From the NCBI RefSeq assembly GCF_016743775.1, contig NZ_JAEQMY010000021.1, forward strand, positions 1-64,000: a stretch of DNA of 64,000 nt, written 5' to 3'. Positions within the stretch are counted from its first letter, which is position 1, and the number at the start of each line of letters is the position of its first letter. Below, piece by piece: positions 49,319-60,264 of this stretch. Under the pieces are notes generated by a model. That model worked only from the letters and a program-made list of their open reading frames with translations, was not told the origin of the DNA and did no database searches. The position numbers were made by a program, and so were the translations under genes. The DNA is from Microvirga aerilata. GTDB lineage: Bacteria > Pseudomonadota > Alphaproteobacteria > Rhizobiales > Beijerinckiaceae.

Positions 49319-50349
49319 CCGATCTCGTGGTGAAATCCTGCGGCCCCATGACCACCCTGCAGGATCGCGGACGGCTCGGCTACCAGCGCTTCGGGGTGTC
49401 GCCTTCCGGCGCCATGGATCGTCGGGCGCTCGCGATGGCCAACGTTCTCGTGGGCAATCCTCCCGATACGGGCGCCATCGAGTTCATGAATCTGGGCGGT
49501 GCGTTCACGGCCGAGGGGGGCGACCTTCGCGTTGCACTTGCGGGCGCCGGCTGTTCCTTGAGCGTCGATGGCACGGCGGCTGCTCCTCAGACCTCCGTGC
49601 TCCTCAAGGAGGGGCAAAGCCTCGAGGTGGGGCATGCGCGAAGCGGAACCTTCGCGTACTTGGCCGTGGCCGGCGGGCTTGCCGTCGAGCCGCAGTTGGG
49701 AAGCCTCTCGTTTCATCTGCGCTCCCGTCTCGGCGGCCTGAACGGCACCCCCCTGAAGGCCGGGGACCGCCTCCCCTGCCGCGCCGGGGCTGAAGGCGGC
49801 GAGCCGATGCAGCTCGCGCTGTCACTGCCTGAGGAGACCGGTCCGATCCGCGTCATGCTGGGTCCGCAGGACGATTATTTCACGCCGGAAACTATTCGTT
49901 TGCTCCAGGAAAGTGAATTCACCATCAGCTCCCAGGCCGACCGGATGGGCTTCCAGCTGACCGGCCCCCGCCTCGAACACGCCAAGGGCTTCAACATCGT
50001 CTCGGACGGCATCGTGGACGGCCATATCCAGGTGCCGGGCAGCGGCCAGCCCATCGTGCTGATGCGCGACCGGCAGACCGCTGGCGGCTACCCGAAGATC
50101 GCAACGGTGATCAGCGCGGATCTCGGCCGCTTCGCGCAACTGCGCCCCGGAACGGCCGTGCGCTTCAAGGCCGTGGGGCGGGACGAGGCCGTTGCGGCGG
50201 CGCGCCAGCTTAAGGATTGGATCGCCGCGCTTCCCGGCAGCCTCACGCCCGTTCGCTTCAACCTGACCACCGAACACCTGCTGAGCCGCAACCTGATCGG
50301 CGGAATGGTGAACGGCCTGGCGCCTGCAGCATCTGATCAAGCGTCCTGA
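49315..50349 (+). CDS. pxpC: 5-oxoprolinase subunit C (biotin-dependent carboxyltransferase/KipA family)
   Basis: PxpC pairs with PxpB in 5-oxoprolinase; the same fold forms part of urea amidolyase. The 344-residue protein shows the family start KSCGPMTTLQDRGRLGYQRFGVSPSGAMD (split here as KSCGPMTTLQDRGR and GYQRFGVSPSGAMD), GFNIVSDGIVDGHIQVPGSG and PIVLMRDRQTAGGYPKIA. The third subunit gene, pxpA, is not in the window. A terminator hairpin follows. Confidence 0.9.
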   Translation: MTDLVVKSCGPMTTLQDRGRLGYQRFGVSPSGAMDRRALAMANVLVGNPPDTGAIEFMNLGGAFTAEGGDLRVALAGAGCSLSVDGTAAAPQTSVLLKEGQSLEVGHARSGTFAYLAVAGGLAVEPQLGSLSFHLRSRLGGLNGTPLKAGDRLPCRAGAEGGEPMQLALSLPEETGPIRVMLGPQDDYFTPETIRLLQESEFTISSQADRMGFQLTGPRLEHAKGFNIVSDGIVDGHIQVPGSGQPIVLMRDRQTAGGYPKIATVISADLGRFAQLRPGTAVRFKAVGRDEAVAAARQLKDWIAALPGSLTPVRFNLTTEHLLSRNLIGGMVNGLAPAASDQAS

Positions 50350-50351
50350 AG

Positions 50352-50384
50352 AAAAGGGCGCCGCCAGCGCGACGCCCCTTTCGT
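50352..50384 (+). terminator. Bidirectional terminator between pxpC and glcB
   Basis: GAAAAGGGCG and CGCCCCTTTC arms flank a 12-base loop, with T-rich tails on both sides (TTTCGTTTC on the + strand). It lies between the convergent 3' ends of pxpC and glcB. Confidence 0.75.
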
Positions 50385-50385
50385 T

Positions 50386-52584
50386 TCATCGTGTTGCGAC
50401 GCCGCTCGCCTCGATGCGATCCGGCGCACCGGCGGCCTTCGCTTCGCGGCGGCGGGCGTGCAGCACCCACTCGGTGTAGCCGTTGGGCTGCTCGGCGCCC
50501 TTGAAGATCAGGTCGCAGGCGGCCTGGAAGGCGGGGCCGTCGAAGCCCGGCGCCATCGGGCGGTAGAGCGGATCGCCCGCATTCTGCCGGTCCACCACCT
50601 CGGCCATGCGCCGCAGGGTCTGCATCACCTGATCCTGGGTGACGATGCCGTGGCGCAGCCAGTTCGCGAGGTGCTGGCTGGAGATGCGCAAGGTCGCCCG
50701 ATCCTCCATCAGGCCCACATCGTGAATGTCCGGCACCTTGGAGCAGCCGACGCCCTGGTCGATCCAGCGCACCACGTAGCCGAGGATGCCCTGGCAGTTG
50801 TTGTCGAGCTCCTGCTGCACCGCGTCAGGCACCCAGTTCGACTGCGACACCGGAATGGTCAGGATGTCGGAAAGCTTCGCGCGCGAGCGCTTCTTCAGCT
50901 CTTCCTGGCGCGCCGGCACGCTCACCTGATGGTAGTGCAGCGCATGCAGCGTCGCGGCGGTGGGCGACGGAACCCAGGCGGTGTTGGCGCCCGCCTGCGG
51001 GTGGCCGACCTTCTGGGCCAGCATGTCGGCCATCTTGTCGGGCGCCGCCCACATGCCCTTGCCGATCTGCGCCTTGCCGGGCAGTCCGCACGCCAAGCCC
51101 ACATCCACGTTGTTGTCCTCGTAGGCTTTGATCCACGCCATGGACTTCATGTCGTTCTTGCGGATCATGGGGCCGGCTTCCATGGAGGTATGGATCTCGT
51201 CGCCGGTGCGGTCCAGGAAGCCGGTGTTGATGAACACGATCCGCTCGGAGGCCGCACTGATGCAGGCCTTGAGGTTGACGGTCGTGCGACGCTCCTCGTC
51301 CATGATGCCCATCTTGAGGGTGTTGCTGGGAAGCCCCAGCATATCCTCGACGGCGGCAAAGAGATCGTTGGCGAAGGCCACCTCGTCCGGCCCGTGCATC
51401 TTGGGCTTCACGATGTAGACGGAGCCCGCGCGGCTGTTGCGGATCGGGCCCTCGCCCTTGAGATCGTGGATCGCGATCAGCGCCGTGACGGCGGCGTCGA
51501 GGATGGTCTCAGGGATCTCCCGTCCATCCTCGTCCAGCACCGCATCGGTGAACATGTGGTGGCCCACATTGCGCACCAGCATGAGGCTGCGCCCGTGCAG
51601 GCGCAGCTCGCCGCCATCGACCGCCGTATAGACCCGGTCCGGGTTGAGGCGGCGCTCGACGGTGCGTCCGCCCTTCTCGAAGCTCTCGACCAGATCGCCC
51701 TTCATGAGCCCGAGCCAGGTGCGGTAGACCTCGACCTTATCCTCGGCATCGACCGCCGCGACCGAGTCCTCCAGGTCCATGATGGTGGAGACGGCCGATT
51801 CCAGCACCACGTCGGCAATGCCTGCCGGGTCCTCGGCCCCGATGGGGTGCGAGCGGTCGATCCGGATCTCCATATGCATGTTGTTGTGGCGCAGCAGCAC
51901 CGCCGACGGACTGGCCGCATCGCCCCTGTAGCCCACGAGCTGAGCCGGATCGGCCAGGCCGGTCTCCCCGTCCTGAAGCTTGACGATGAGGGCGCCGCCC
52001 TGGATCGCGTAGGAAGCCGCATCCCTGTGGCTGCCCCCTGCCAGGGGCGCGGCCTGGTCCAGCACCTCGCGGGCGCGTGCCACCACCTTGGCGCCGCGGG
52101 CCTTGTTGTAGCCGCCCGAACGGGTGGCGCCATCGTCCTCAGGGATCACGTCCGTGCCGTAGAGCGCGTCGTACAGGCTGCCCCAGCGGGCATTGGCGGC
52201 ATTGAGCGCATAGCGGGCGTTGGAGACCGGCACCACGAGTTGGGGGCCGGCGATGCGGGCGATCTCGTCGTCCACGTTCTGGGTCTTGACGGAGAAGCTC
52301 TCGGGCTCGGGCAGCACATAGCCGATGTCCCGCAGGAACTGCTCGTAGTGCGCCTGATCGAAGGCCTGGCCTTGGCGAGCGCGATGATAATCGTCGATCT
52401 GCCCTTGGATTTTGTCGCGGATCGCGAGCAATTCGCGGTCGCGGGGGGCGAAGCTCCTCACGAGCCCGGCCAGACCGCTCCAGAAGGCGTCTGGCGATAC
52501 GCCCGTGCCGGCAAGCGCCTCCTGCTCGAGGAAGCCGTGAAGAACCGTTGCAACCTGGAGGCCGTTCGTCTGGACGCGCGTCAT
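50386..52584 (-). CDS. glcB: Malate synthase G
   Basis: Malate synthase G condenses glyoxylate and acetyl-CoA to malate. The 732-residue monomeric form has the expected length. Recognisable blocks are the [21 protein letters not shown] region, where the acidic residues bind magnesium, [34 protein letters not shown] with active-site arginines, [22 protein letters not shown], and the C-terminal [21 protein letters not shown]. Isocitrate lyase is not in the window; malic enzyme (maeB) at the window end could use the malate. The ATG at 52584 begins [12 protein letters not shown]. Confidence 0.97.
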   Translation of the reverse strand: MTRVQTNGLQVATVLHGFLEQEALAGTGVSPDAFWSGLAGLVRSFAPRDRELLAIRDKIQGQIDDYHRARQGQAFDQAHYEQFLRDIGYVLPEPESFSVKTQNVDDEIARIAGPQLVVPVSNARYALNAANARWGSLYDALYGTDVIPEDDGATRSGGYNKARGAKVVARAREVLDQAAPLAGGSHRDAASYAIQGGALIVKLQDGETGLADPAQLVGYRGDAASPSAVLLRHNNMHMEIRIDRSHPIGAEDPAGIADVVLESAVSTIMDLEDSVAAVDAEDKVEVYRTWLGLMKGDLVESFEKGGRTVERRLNPDRVYTAVDGGELRLHGRSLMLVRNVGHHMFTDAVLDEDGREIPETILDAAVTALIAIHDLKGEGPIRNSRAGSVYIVKPKMHGPDEVAFANDLFAAVEDMLGLPSNTLKMGIMDEERRTTVNLKACISAASERIVFINTGFLDRTGDEIHTSMEAGPMIRKNDMKSMAWIKAYEDNNVDVGLACGLPGKAQIGKGMWAAPDKMADMLAQKVGHPQAGANTAWVPSPTAATLHALHYHQVSVPARQEELKKRSRAKLSDILTIPVSQSNWVPDAVQQELDNNCQGILGYVVRWIDQGVGCSKVPDIHDVGLMEDRATLRISSQHLANWLRHGIVTQDQVMQTLRRMAEVVDRQNAGDPLYRPMAPGFDGPAFQAACDLIFKGAEQPNGYTEWVLHARRREAKAAGAPDRIEASGVATR

Positions 52585-52700
52585 CGTTCCCGCTTTCGGT
52601 GGATTAAAAGATCCTGCCCTTAGCTTAAGGCGTATCGACTAAAAATGAAGATGAGCGCCACTTCCATGAGACGAAGGGCGGAGGATGGCGCCTGGCCAAC

Positions 52701-52730
52701 AAAAAAGCCGCCTTCGAGCGGCGGCCTTTT
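52701..52730 (-). terminator. Terminator after tRNA-Ala
   Basis: On the - strand, GCCGCC and GGCGGC arms with a GCTCGAA loop, preceded by AAAAG and followed by TTTTTT, lie seven bases after the tRNA 3' end. The A/T tails on both sides allow it to act in either direction. Confidence 0.85.
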
Positions 52731-52737
52731 GAAGATT

Positions 52738-52813
<76 letters not shown>

Positions 52814-52893
52814 ATCCGAGCCGCGGCGTTGGGGCGCCGCGGCAGTTCCTGCTTGAAGCAGAGGCGTCTCTATAGTCGCCTCTGCTTCGCGGT

Positions 52894-53277
52894 TCAAGCC
52901 TCTTCGTCGTCTTCCAGATCGCTGTCGATCAGGTCGGACACGTCGTCGTCGCCCTCTTCCTCGTCCTCGAGGAAGGTATCGTCATCGGCAACATCGTCGG
53001 CCACGTCGATATCGTCGTCGACCGGGATGTCCTTCTCGTTCTCGCCGGCCTCGACCTCGTCGAGGGAGACCATCTCCGGGCCGACCGATTCGATCTCGGT
53101 CTCATCGTCGTCCGCCACGGCGGCGCGGGCGGCCACGGGAGCCGCAACCCGACTCAGGGCGGTTGCCTGGAACACGGTGCCGCATTTCGGGCAGACCGCC
53201 GGGTCCTTGTTGAGATCGTAGAATTTCGCGCCGCAGCTCATGCACTGGCGCTTCAAGCCGAGTTCCGGTTTGGCCAC
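52894..53277 (-). CDS. TIGR02300 family protein (FYDLN acid domain)
   Basis: A 127-residue protein of the TIGR02300 family, found in Alphaproteobacteria with no known function. The N-terminal 45 residues carry a zinc-ribbon-like pattern CMSCGAKFYDLN and AVCPKCG, that is two CxxC pairs, which would bind one zinc. The remaining part is strongly acidic: most residues from about 75 on are Asp or Glu. The start is a GTG at 53277 (MAKPELGLKRQ); the upstream codons look unrelated. It lies divergent from aroA. Confidence 0.9.
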   Translation of the reverse strand: MAKPELGLKRQCMSCGAKFYDLNKDPAVCPKCGTVFQATALSRVAAPVAARAAVADDDETEIESVGPEMVSLDEVEAGENEKDIPVDDDIDVADDVADDDTFLEDEEEGDDDVSDLIDSDLEDDEEA

Positions 53278-53411
53278 GGGTGATTGCCTTTGGGTGTGAA
53301 TCGTCGGGAAGGCTCCGTTAGTCGTGGGGGAATGGCTTGTCAAATGGAGAATTGCAGGAGAGGGCCAAGCTCGTGCAGCTTGCGCGTGACGACGCGGGAG
53401 CCCCGTGTTAG

Positions 53412-54797
<1,386 letters not shown>

Positions 54798-54805
54798 AGC
54801 CGGTC

Positions 54806-55444
54806 ATGATCATTGCCATCGACGGTCCTGCCGCATCGGGCAAAGGCACCCTGGGCAAGCGCCTCGCGGAGCATTTCGGCTTCGCCCATCTCGACACGGG
54901 CTTGCTCTACCGGGCTGTGGCCCGCGTGCTTTTGGACCGGAATGTTCCCCTTGAGGACCGGGAGGCCGCCGCCGAGGTGGCCCGGACCCTCGATGTGTCG
55001 CATCTGGACGATTCGCGCCTCCGGGGAGCCGCCATGGGCGAGGCCGCCTCGATGGTTTCCGCCTACCAGCCGGTTCGGGATGCACTTCTCGCCTTCCAGC
55101 GCCAGTTCGGCACGAGGGCACCGGGCGCCGTGCTCGACGGACGGGATATCGGGACCGTGGTCTGCCCGGACGCGGAGGTGAAGCTGTTCATCACCGCAGC
55201 GCCCGAAGAGCGGGCGCGCCGCCGCCATCTGGAGCTCCAGAGCCGTGGCGAGCAGGCGGAGTACGAGGCGATCCTCGCGGATATCCGCCGCAGGGACGAG
55301 CGCGACATGAACCGGAGCACCGCTCCCTTGAAGCCGGCCGAGGACGCCCTCACGCTCGACACCACGCATCTGGACGCCGACGCCGCCTTCCGGGCCGCCC
55401 TCGATCTCGTCGAGCGCAAGCGCTCCTCGACGGCAGGCCGGTAA
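54806..55444 (+). CDS. cmk: Cytidylate kinase
   Basis: Cmk phosphorylates CMP and dCMP to the diphosphates. The 212-residue protein has the P-loop GPAASGKGTLGKRLAEHF at the N-terminus, the substrate region LDTGLLYRAVARVL, and DGRDIGTVVCPDAEVKLFITA with RRRHLEL as the lid. It is coupled to aroA, as in many bacteria. The next gene in many relatives, rpsA, is absent here; repeats and an unrelated gene follow. Confidence 0.96.
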   Translation: MIIAIDGPAASGKGTLGKRLAEHFGFAHLDTGLLYRAVARVLLDRNVPLEDREAAAEVARTLDVSHLDDSRLRGAAMGEAASMVSAYQPVRDALLAFQRQFGTRAPGAVLDGRDIGTVVCPDAEVKLFITAAPEERARRRHLELQSRGEQAEYEAILADIRRRDERDMNRSTAPLKPAEDALTLDTTHLDADAAFRAALDLVERKRSSTAGR

Positions 55445-55448
55445 CGGG

Positions 55449-55540
55449 CGTCATTCCCGGGAGAGCGCGGCGGATCGAAGTCATGACGCTGAGCCTAATC
55501 GGGATCCCCTTGCCTCGCTGACGCTCGCCGGGGATCACAG
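55449..55540 (+). repeat. Palindromic repeat, yejB-yejE type, diverged copy
   Basis: CGTCATTCCCGG at the left end and CTCGCCGGGGATCACA at the right, with GATCCCCTTGCCTCGCTGACG in between, correspond to the element between yejB and yejE. The left arm is eroded. It opens the 365-base gap after cmk. Confidence 0.6.
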
Positions 55541-55557
55541 GGTCGTGCCGCCCCCGG

Positions 55558-55642
55558 TGTCATTCCCGGCCGGAGCGAAAGCGTAGGGGAAGAGAATCCA
55601 TGGTGCTCGCTGTTTCCCGCACTGCGTGCGCCGGGGACCACA
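55558..55642 (+). repeat. Palindromic repeat, yejB-yejE type, second tandem copy
   Basis: TGTCATTCCCGGCCGGAGCG followed by AGGGGAAGAGAATCCATGG and ending GCGCCGGGGACCACA. It stands in tandem with the previous copy. The rest of the gap (about 55643-55809) shows no gene; the DUF1194 ribosome-binding site is at its end. Confidence 0.6.
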
Positions 55643-55809
55643 GGGATCGGCAGCCGTTCCCTCAAGGTGTAGCCTCACGGGTCGAGGTCCAGGATGGCGC
55701 CTGACGATCGTCATGCTTCGGGACACCCTGGTCCTGGCGCGGCCTTGCCTTACTTCCAGAAGCTGGCACAATCTTCAAGACCAACCCGGCTCCCGCGAAG
55801 GAGACTCCG

Positions 55810-56613
55810 ATGGTTCGTTCCGGCTTCGCCTACCTTATCGCAGGACTGGCTTTTCTATGCGCGCCCCTGGTCATGCCGGCCCAGGCGCAGACCGAGACCG
55901 AGGTCGACCTCGCCCTCGTCGTTGCCGTCGACATCTCCTTCTCCATGGACACGGACGAGCAGGCCCTGCAAAGGGAAGGCTTCGCCCAGGCCTTCCGGTC
56001 CCGGCTGGTCCATGACGCGATCCGCGGCGGCATGCTGGGCAAGATCGCCGTCACCTACATGGAATGGGCAGGCTCCCCGGATCAGAAGGTGATCGTTCCC
56101 TGGACCATCCTCGACAATTCCGAGAGCCTGATGGCCTTCGCCGACAAGATCGCCTCGACGCCCCTGCGGCGCGCGCAGCGAACCTCGATTTCGAGCGCCA
56201 TCGATTTCAGCGTCAGGCTTCTGGAGGAGAGCGGCGTCACCGCCACGCGGCAGGTCATCGACGTCTCCGGCGACGGCCCGAACAACCAGGGACGGCTCGT
56301 CGTGGAAGCGCGCGACGCGGCACTGGCCAAGGGCATCACCATCAACGGCCTGCCGATCATGCTGCGCCAGCCCGGCTATCTCGACATTCCGGATCTCGAT
56401 GTCTACTACAAGGATTGTGTGATCGGCGGACAAGGCTCGTTCACGGTTCCTGTTCGCGAACGCGACCAGTTCATCGAGGCCATCAAAACCAAGATCCTGC
56501 TTGAAGTTGCCAACCTCATGCCCGAGCAGCCCCTGATCAACCGCATTCAAACCCCTCCGCGCACCAACTGCATGGCCGGCGAGATGCAGTGGCGTGACCG
56601 CTGGAGCAATTGA
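55810..56613 (+). CDS. DUF1194 domain-containing secreted von Willebrand A-like protein
   Basis: A 267-residue protein with a signal peptide (core [20 protein letters not shown], cleaved near residue 27). The mature part is a single von Willebrand A-like domain of the DUF1194 family. The metal-site motif appears as [10 protein letters not shown] (DxSxS), with a threonine in [13 protein letters not shown] and an aspartate in [11 protein letters not shown], all fitting an intact MIDAS. It is likely periplasmic and may bind partner proteins, but its function is unknown. The ATG has a strong GAAGGAG seven bases upstream. mgsA follows. Confidence 0.88.
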   Translation: MVRSGFAYLIAGLAFLCAPLVMPAQAQTETEVDLALVVAVDISFSMDTDEQALQREGFAQAFRSRLVHDAIRGGMLGKIAVTYMEWAGSPDQKVIVPWTILDNSESLMAFADKIASTPLRRAQRTSISSAIDFSVRLLEESGVTATRQVIDVSGDGPNNQGRLVVEARDAALAKGITINGLPIMLRQPGYLDIPDLDVYYKDCVIGGQGSFTVPVRERDQFIEAIKTKILLEVANLMPEQPLINRIQTPPRTNCMAGEMQWRDRWSN

Positions 56614-56626
56614 GCTGTCCTTATCC

Positions 56627-57004
56627 ATGACACAACTGACCCTGGCGCTCGTGGCCCACGACGCCAAGAAGGACGACATGGCCGCCTTCGTGGCCACGTA
56701 CGAGAACGACCTGCGCCCCTTCACCCTTTTCGCCACGGGCACCACCGGCGCGCGGGTGATGGAGCGCTGCCCGTCCCTGTCCGTCACGCGCCTGAAGAGC
56801 GGTCCCCTCGGAGGCGATCAGCAGATCGGCGCAATGATCGCGGACGGTCGGATCGACGCCCTGTTCTTTTTCGTGGATCCGCTGTCGCCGCACCCGCACG
56901 ACGTGGACGTGAAGGCGCTGATGCGCCTTACCCTGGTGTACAACATTCCAATGGCCCTCAATCCGGCAACGGCCGAGCGGCTGATCGAGTCGTTCAGGGA
57001 TTAG
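56627..57004 (+). CDS. mgsA: Methylglyoxal synthase
   Basis: Converts dihydroxyacetone phosphate to methylglyoxal and phosphate, a bypass used when phosphate is short or sugar phosphates build up. The 125-residue protein has the family motifs [34 protein letters not shown] with the catalytic aspartate, and [18 protein letters not shown]. The ATG at 56627 gives the standard start [12 protein letters not shown]; 11 upstream codons overlap the DUF1194 gene and are rejected. The distance to the preceding stop is 13 bases. Confidence 0.96.
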   Translation: MTQLTLALVAHDAKKDDMAAFVATYENDLRPFTLFATGTTGARVMERCPSLSVTRLKSGPLGGDQQIGAMIADGRIDALFFFVDPLSPHPHDVDVKALMRLTLVYNIPMALNPATAERLIESFRD

Positions 57005-57231
57005 CAATCCTGAGGAGCGGCGCACATCCACGCCATCTCGTCGGGCGGTCGACCCGAACGGTCATCTGGGGAGACGGATTGAAGCCAGCTGCCTGACGGC
57101 TCTTGCAAGATCACGCGCCGAGACAGTGCTCCGCCAAACCCTCGTCAAGCGGGGCACGCGCTTTCGACAAGCCTCAACGCGTCATGCCACACCCTCTGGC
57201 ACGACCAAGTCTCGCATCCTGCAACGCAGCG

Positions 57232-57417
57232 TCAGGAGACAAGACTATGGGGCTTCAACGAATCCGCTTCGGCCTGAAGCTGCTCGATAGCATCTGTGAG
57301 ATCCCTGAACTCCGACGGGATGGCCTCCCGCTCGCTGACGATCAATCTCCAGACGATGTTACGCACGTGCTCGTAAACGGTGTGGGACCCATTGTCCCCT
57401 GGGCCTTCGTCAATCAT
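57232..57417 (-). CDS. Small hypothetical protein of 61 residues
   Basis: I recognise no family. The protein starts MIDEGPGDNGSHTVYEHVRN and continues with IVWRLIVSEREAIPSEF and a likely amphipathic helix (DLTDAIEQLQAEADSL). Its ATG at 57417 has a near-perfect AGGGAGG five to seven bases upstream, which argues that it is real. A + strand frame of up to 172 codons covers the same DNA, also with a GGAG before an ATG at 57247, but its composition looks less protein-like. The 620-base gap between mgsA and hrpB holds nothing else except a small hairpin near 57186-57202. Confidence 0.6.
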   Translation of the reverse strand: MIDEGPGDNGSHTVYEHVRNIVWRLIVSEREAIPSEFRDLTDAIEQLQAEADSLKPHSLVS

Positions 57418-57625
57418 CGTGCCCTCCCTGCTTTGGGAGCAAATCAGGCTCTGCTTCCGCATTCGGGTTGGCAACAGGATTGTGCTGCGGCCTCTCGCCA
57501 TCCCTCGAACGGGGGAGCTCCGCTTCAGACACCTCTCAAGTGGAATTCATCGGCCGATGAGGGGACCCACCGCGATCTCCGCCCAATAGGCTCAACCCTT
57601 CGGGAAGAGGCTGCGACCTGAGGGT

Positions 57626-60091
57626 CTAAGTCCCGCGCGGCTTGGCGCGTCGAGTCGGCGGCGCGGCGAGCGGGTCCTCCGGCCAGGGATGCTTCGGGTA
57701 CTGCCCGCGCATATCGGCCCGCACCGCCGCCCAGGATCCGCGCCAGAAGCCCGGCAGGTCGCGGGTGATCTGGATCGGGCGCTGGGCCGGCGAGAGCAGG
57801 TGCAGGATCAGCGGCACGCGTCCGGCCGCGATGGTCGGATGCCGGTCGAGCCCGAACAGCTCCTGCACCCGAACCGCCAGAACCGGCCCTTCCTCCGCTC
57901 CGTAGTCCACCGGGATCTGCGACCCGGTCGGCACCTCGATATGAGTGGGCGCCTCCGCATCGAGACGCCGCTGCAGGTTCCAGGGCAGAAGGCCGCGCAG
58001 GGCTTCGCTCAACAGGTCGGGCCCGATCTCGCCGAGACTGCTCCGTCCCAGGAGATGAGGCGCCAGCCACTCGTCCGCCGTCTGCACCAGGGCCTCGTCG
58101 GACAAGTCCGGCCATTCCTCCCCTTCGGCCCGGCGCAGGAACATCACCCGCTCCCGCCATTGCGTCAGCGCCTTCGACCATGGCAGGGCATCGAGCCCGA
58201 GCGACGCGAGACCCTGCGCGAGTGCCCGCGCCGCCTCTTCCGTGGCCGGCACCCTCAAGGGCCGCTCGTTCAGCACCAGGGCTCCGAGGCGCCGAACCCC
58301 ACGGGCCCGCAGAGCCCGCGCCTGCCGGTCGAAGGCGACTTCGTCGCGCTGCTTGATGGCGCTGCCGAACAGGGCGTCGATCTCCTCGGGCAGGATGGCG
58401 GCCGCAGCCAGAATGCGCGCCGAGGCGGCTCCGCCTGCGATCTCGGCAACTGCCAGGTAGGGCTCCTTTGCCAGCCGCTCATGCGGCTCAAGCGCTGCGC
58501 CTCGTCCGTTGGCCATGAGATACTCGCCCGGCTTGCCGCGGGCCTTGGCGACCCGGTCGGGGTAGGCCAGCGTCAGCAGCGCGCCGATGGAGCGCGGCTC
58601 GCCCCTTGCCGAGCCATTGCTCTCTTTCGCCCAACCCGCCGCCATCCGGCGCATATCCTCCGCCCGCTTGGAGCGGTCGCGGCGGAAGCGCTCCACCCGG
58701 TCCGACAGATCCGCCGCATCGCCGCCGAGACCGCGCTCGACGAGGACGGCAGCCACATCCGCCGCATCGCGCCCCTGCCCGCCTTCCCCCGCGATCAGGA
58801 TCATCCGGGCCAGACGCGGCGGCAGGGGCAGGTCCCGCAGGCGGCGGCCGGCCTCCGTGATGCGGCCCTGGCCATCGAGGGCATCGAGCTGCAGCAGCAG
58901 CGCCCTCGCCTCCTTCAGGGCCGGGGCGGGCGGCGGATCGAGAAACGCGAGAGAGGTCGGATCACCGACGCCCCAGGCGGCGCAATCGAGGAGCAGCGGC
59001 GCCAAGTCGGCGGAGAGGATTTCCGGCCGGCCGAACGGCTCCAGTGCCCCGGTCGCCGCCTCCTCCCAGAGCCGGTAGCACACCCCCGGTTCCGTACGGC
59101 CCGCGCGGCCCCGGCGCTGGTCGGCCGCTGCGCGGGAGACGCGCACGGTCTCCAGCCGCGTGAGGCCGATATTCGGCTCGTAGACCGGCACGCGGGCGAG
59201 CCCTGAATCGATCACCACCCGCACGCCCTCGATGGTCAGCGAGGTCTCCGCAATGGAGGTGGCGAGCACCACCTTGCGCCGTCCTGGCTTGGCGGGGCTC
59301 ACCGCCAGATCCTGCTCGCCCCGCTCCAGCGCTCCATAGAGCGGCGCAATATCGACAGCGGGATCGGTGACGCGGTCGCGCAGAGCGGTGTCGACCCGGC
59401 GGATCTCTCCCTGCCCCGGCAGGAAGACCAAAATGGAGCCGCCCTCCGCCCTCAAGGCCCGCACCACGGCGTCTGTCACCTGCTCCTCGATGCGGCGGTT
59501 GGGGTCGCGCCCGAGATAGCGGGTCTCGACCGGATAGGCGCGCCCCTCGGACTCGACCACAGGCGCATCGCTCAGGAGCCTTGCCACCCGTGCGCCGTCG
59601 AGGGTCGCGGACATGACGACGAGGCGCAGGTCCTCCCTCAGGCCGCCCTGGGCATCCAGCGCGAGCGCAAGGCCGAGATCCGCGTCGAGGGAGCGCTCGT
59701 GGAACTCGTCGAACAGAACGGCCGCGACGCCCTCCAGGGCGGGATCGTCGAGGATCATGCGGGCAAAGACGCCCTCCGTCACCACCTCGATCCGGGTCTT
59801 GCGGCTGACCTTGGACCCCAGGCGCACCCGCAGGCCCACCGTCTCGCCCACGGCCTCGCCGAGCGTCTGCGCCATGCGCGCGGCTGCGGCCCGGGCAGCA
59901 AGCCGCCGGGGCTCCAGAACGATCAGCTTGGCCCCCTTCACCCATGGCTCGTCGAGAAGCACCAGCGGCACCCGGGTGGTCTTGCCGGCCCCGGGGGGCG
60001 CGACCAGCACCGCGTTGGAGCGCGTGCGCAGGCTCGCGGTCAGGCTGTCGAGAACGGCATCGATGGGCAGGGAGGTGTCGAAAGCGCGCAT
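57626..60091 (-). CDS. hrpB: ATP-dependent helicase HrpB
   Basis: DEAH-type helicase of 821 residues, standard for HrpB. Motifs in order: I (Walker A) VAPPGAGKTTRVPL, Ia, II DEFHERSLDADLGLAL (a DEFH variant typical of the family), III MSATLDGARV, IV LVFLPGQGEIRRV, V ATSIAETSLTI and VI QRRGRAGRTEPG. The HrpB-specific C-terminal domain with LPVDYGAEEGP-like sequence (seen as IPVDYGAEEGPVLAVRVQELFG) completes it. The ATG at 60091 (MRAFDTSLPID) was chosen over a start 19 codons upstream. Its cellular role is poorly known; relatives act in RNA processing or cell-wall-related phenotypes. Confidence 0.95.
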   Translation of the reverse strand: MRAFDTSLPIDAVLDSLTASLRTRSNAVLVAPPGAGKTTRVPLVLLDEPWVKGAKLIVLEPRRLAARAAAARMAQTLGEAVGETVGLRVRLGSKVSRKTRIEVVTEGVFARMILDDPALEGVAAVLFDEFHERSLDADLGLALALDAQGGLREDLRLVVMSATLDGARVARLLSDAPVVESEGRAYPVETRYLGRDPNRRIEEQVTDAVVRALRAEGGSILVFLPGQGEIRRVDTALRDRVTDPAVDIAPLYGALERGEQDLAVSPAKPGRRKVVLATSIAETSLTIEGVRVVIDSGLARVPVYEPNIGLTRLETVRVSRAAADQRRGRAGRTEPGVCYRLWEEAATGALEPFGRPEILSADLAPLLLDCAAWGVGDPTSLAFLDPPPAPALKEARALLLQLDALDGQGRITEAGRRLRDLPLPPRLARMILIAGEGGQGRDAADVAAVLVERGLGGDAADLSDRVERFRRDRSKRAEDMRRMAAGWAKESNGSARGEPRSIGALLTLAYPDRVAKARGKPGEYLMANGRGAALEPHERLAKEPYLAVAEIAGGAASARILAAAAILPEEIDALFGSAIKQRDEVAFDRQARALRARGVRRLGALVLNERPLRVPATEEAARALAQGLASLGLDALPWSKALTQWRERVMFLRRAEGEEWPDLSDEALVQTADEWLAPHLLGRSSLGEIGPDLLSEALRGLLPWNLQRRLDAEAPTHIEVPTGSQIPVDYGAEEGPVLAVRVQELFGLDRHPTIAAGRVPLILHLLSPAQRPIQITRDLPGFWRGSWAAVRADMRGQYPKHPWPEDPLAAPPTRRAKPRGT

Positions 60092-60155
60092 GCCGCCTGA
60101 TGGCTCAAGCCGGCCGAGAGGGCAAGGGTGGCTGGACCGTGAACGCATCTCCGCC

Positions 60156-60255
60156 TGTCATCCCCGGCCGCAGCGAAGCGGAGGGGAAGGGGATCCACGG
60201 CCGCCTGCGTGAGGATGGATCCCCTTCCCTCGCCTTCGGCTCGCCGGGGACGACA
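60156..60255 (+). repeat. Palindromic repeat, yejB-yejE type
   Basis: TGTCATCCCCGGCCGCAGCG at the left, GGCTCGCCGGGGACGACA at the right, and inner arms GGGGAAGGGGATCCA and TGGATCCCCTTCCC. Closest to the element between yejB and yejE. It fills the gap between hrpB and the HAD gene. Confidence 0.75.
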
Positions 60256-60264
60256 ACGGTGAGG

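Noticed and set aside
50458-52623. Long + strand frame of 721 codons opposite malate synthase G
   Set aside because: The opposite strand encodes a full-length, motif-complete malate synthase; this frame has low-complexity composition and no recognisable domain.
57103-57621. + strand frame of up to 172 codons in the mgsA-hrpB gap
   Set aside because: A GGAG precedes an internal ATG at 57247, but the composition is irregular and the overlapping - strand gene has a better ribosome-binding site and helical pattern. Not fully excluded.
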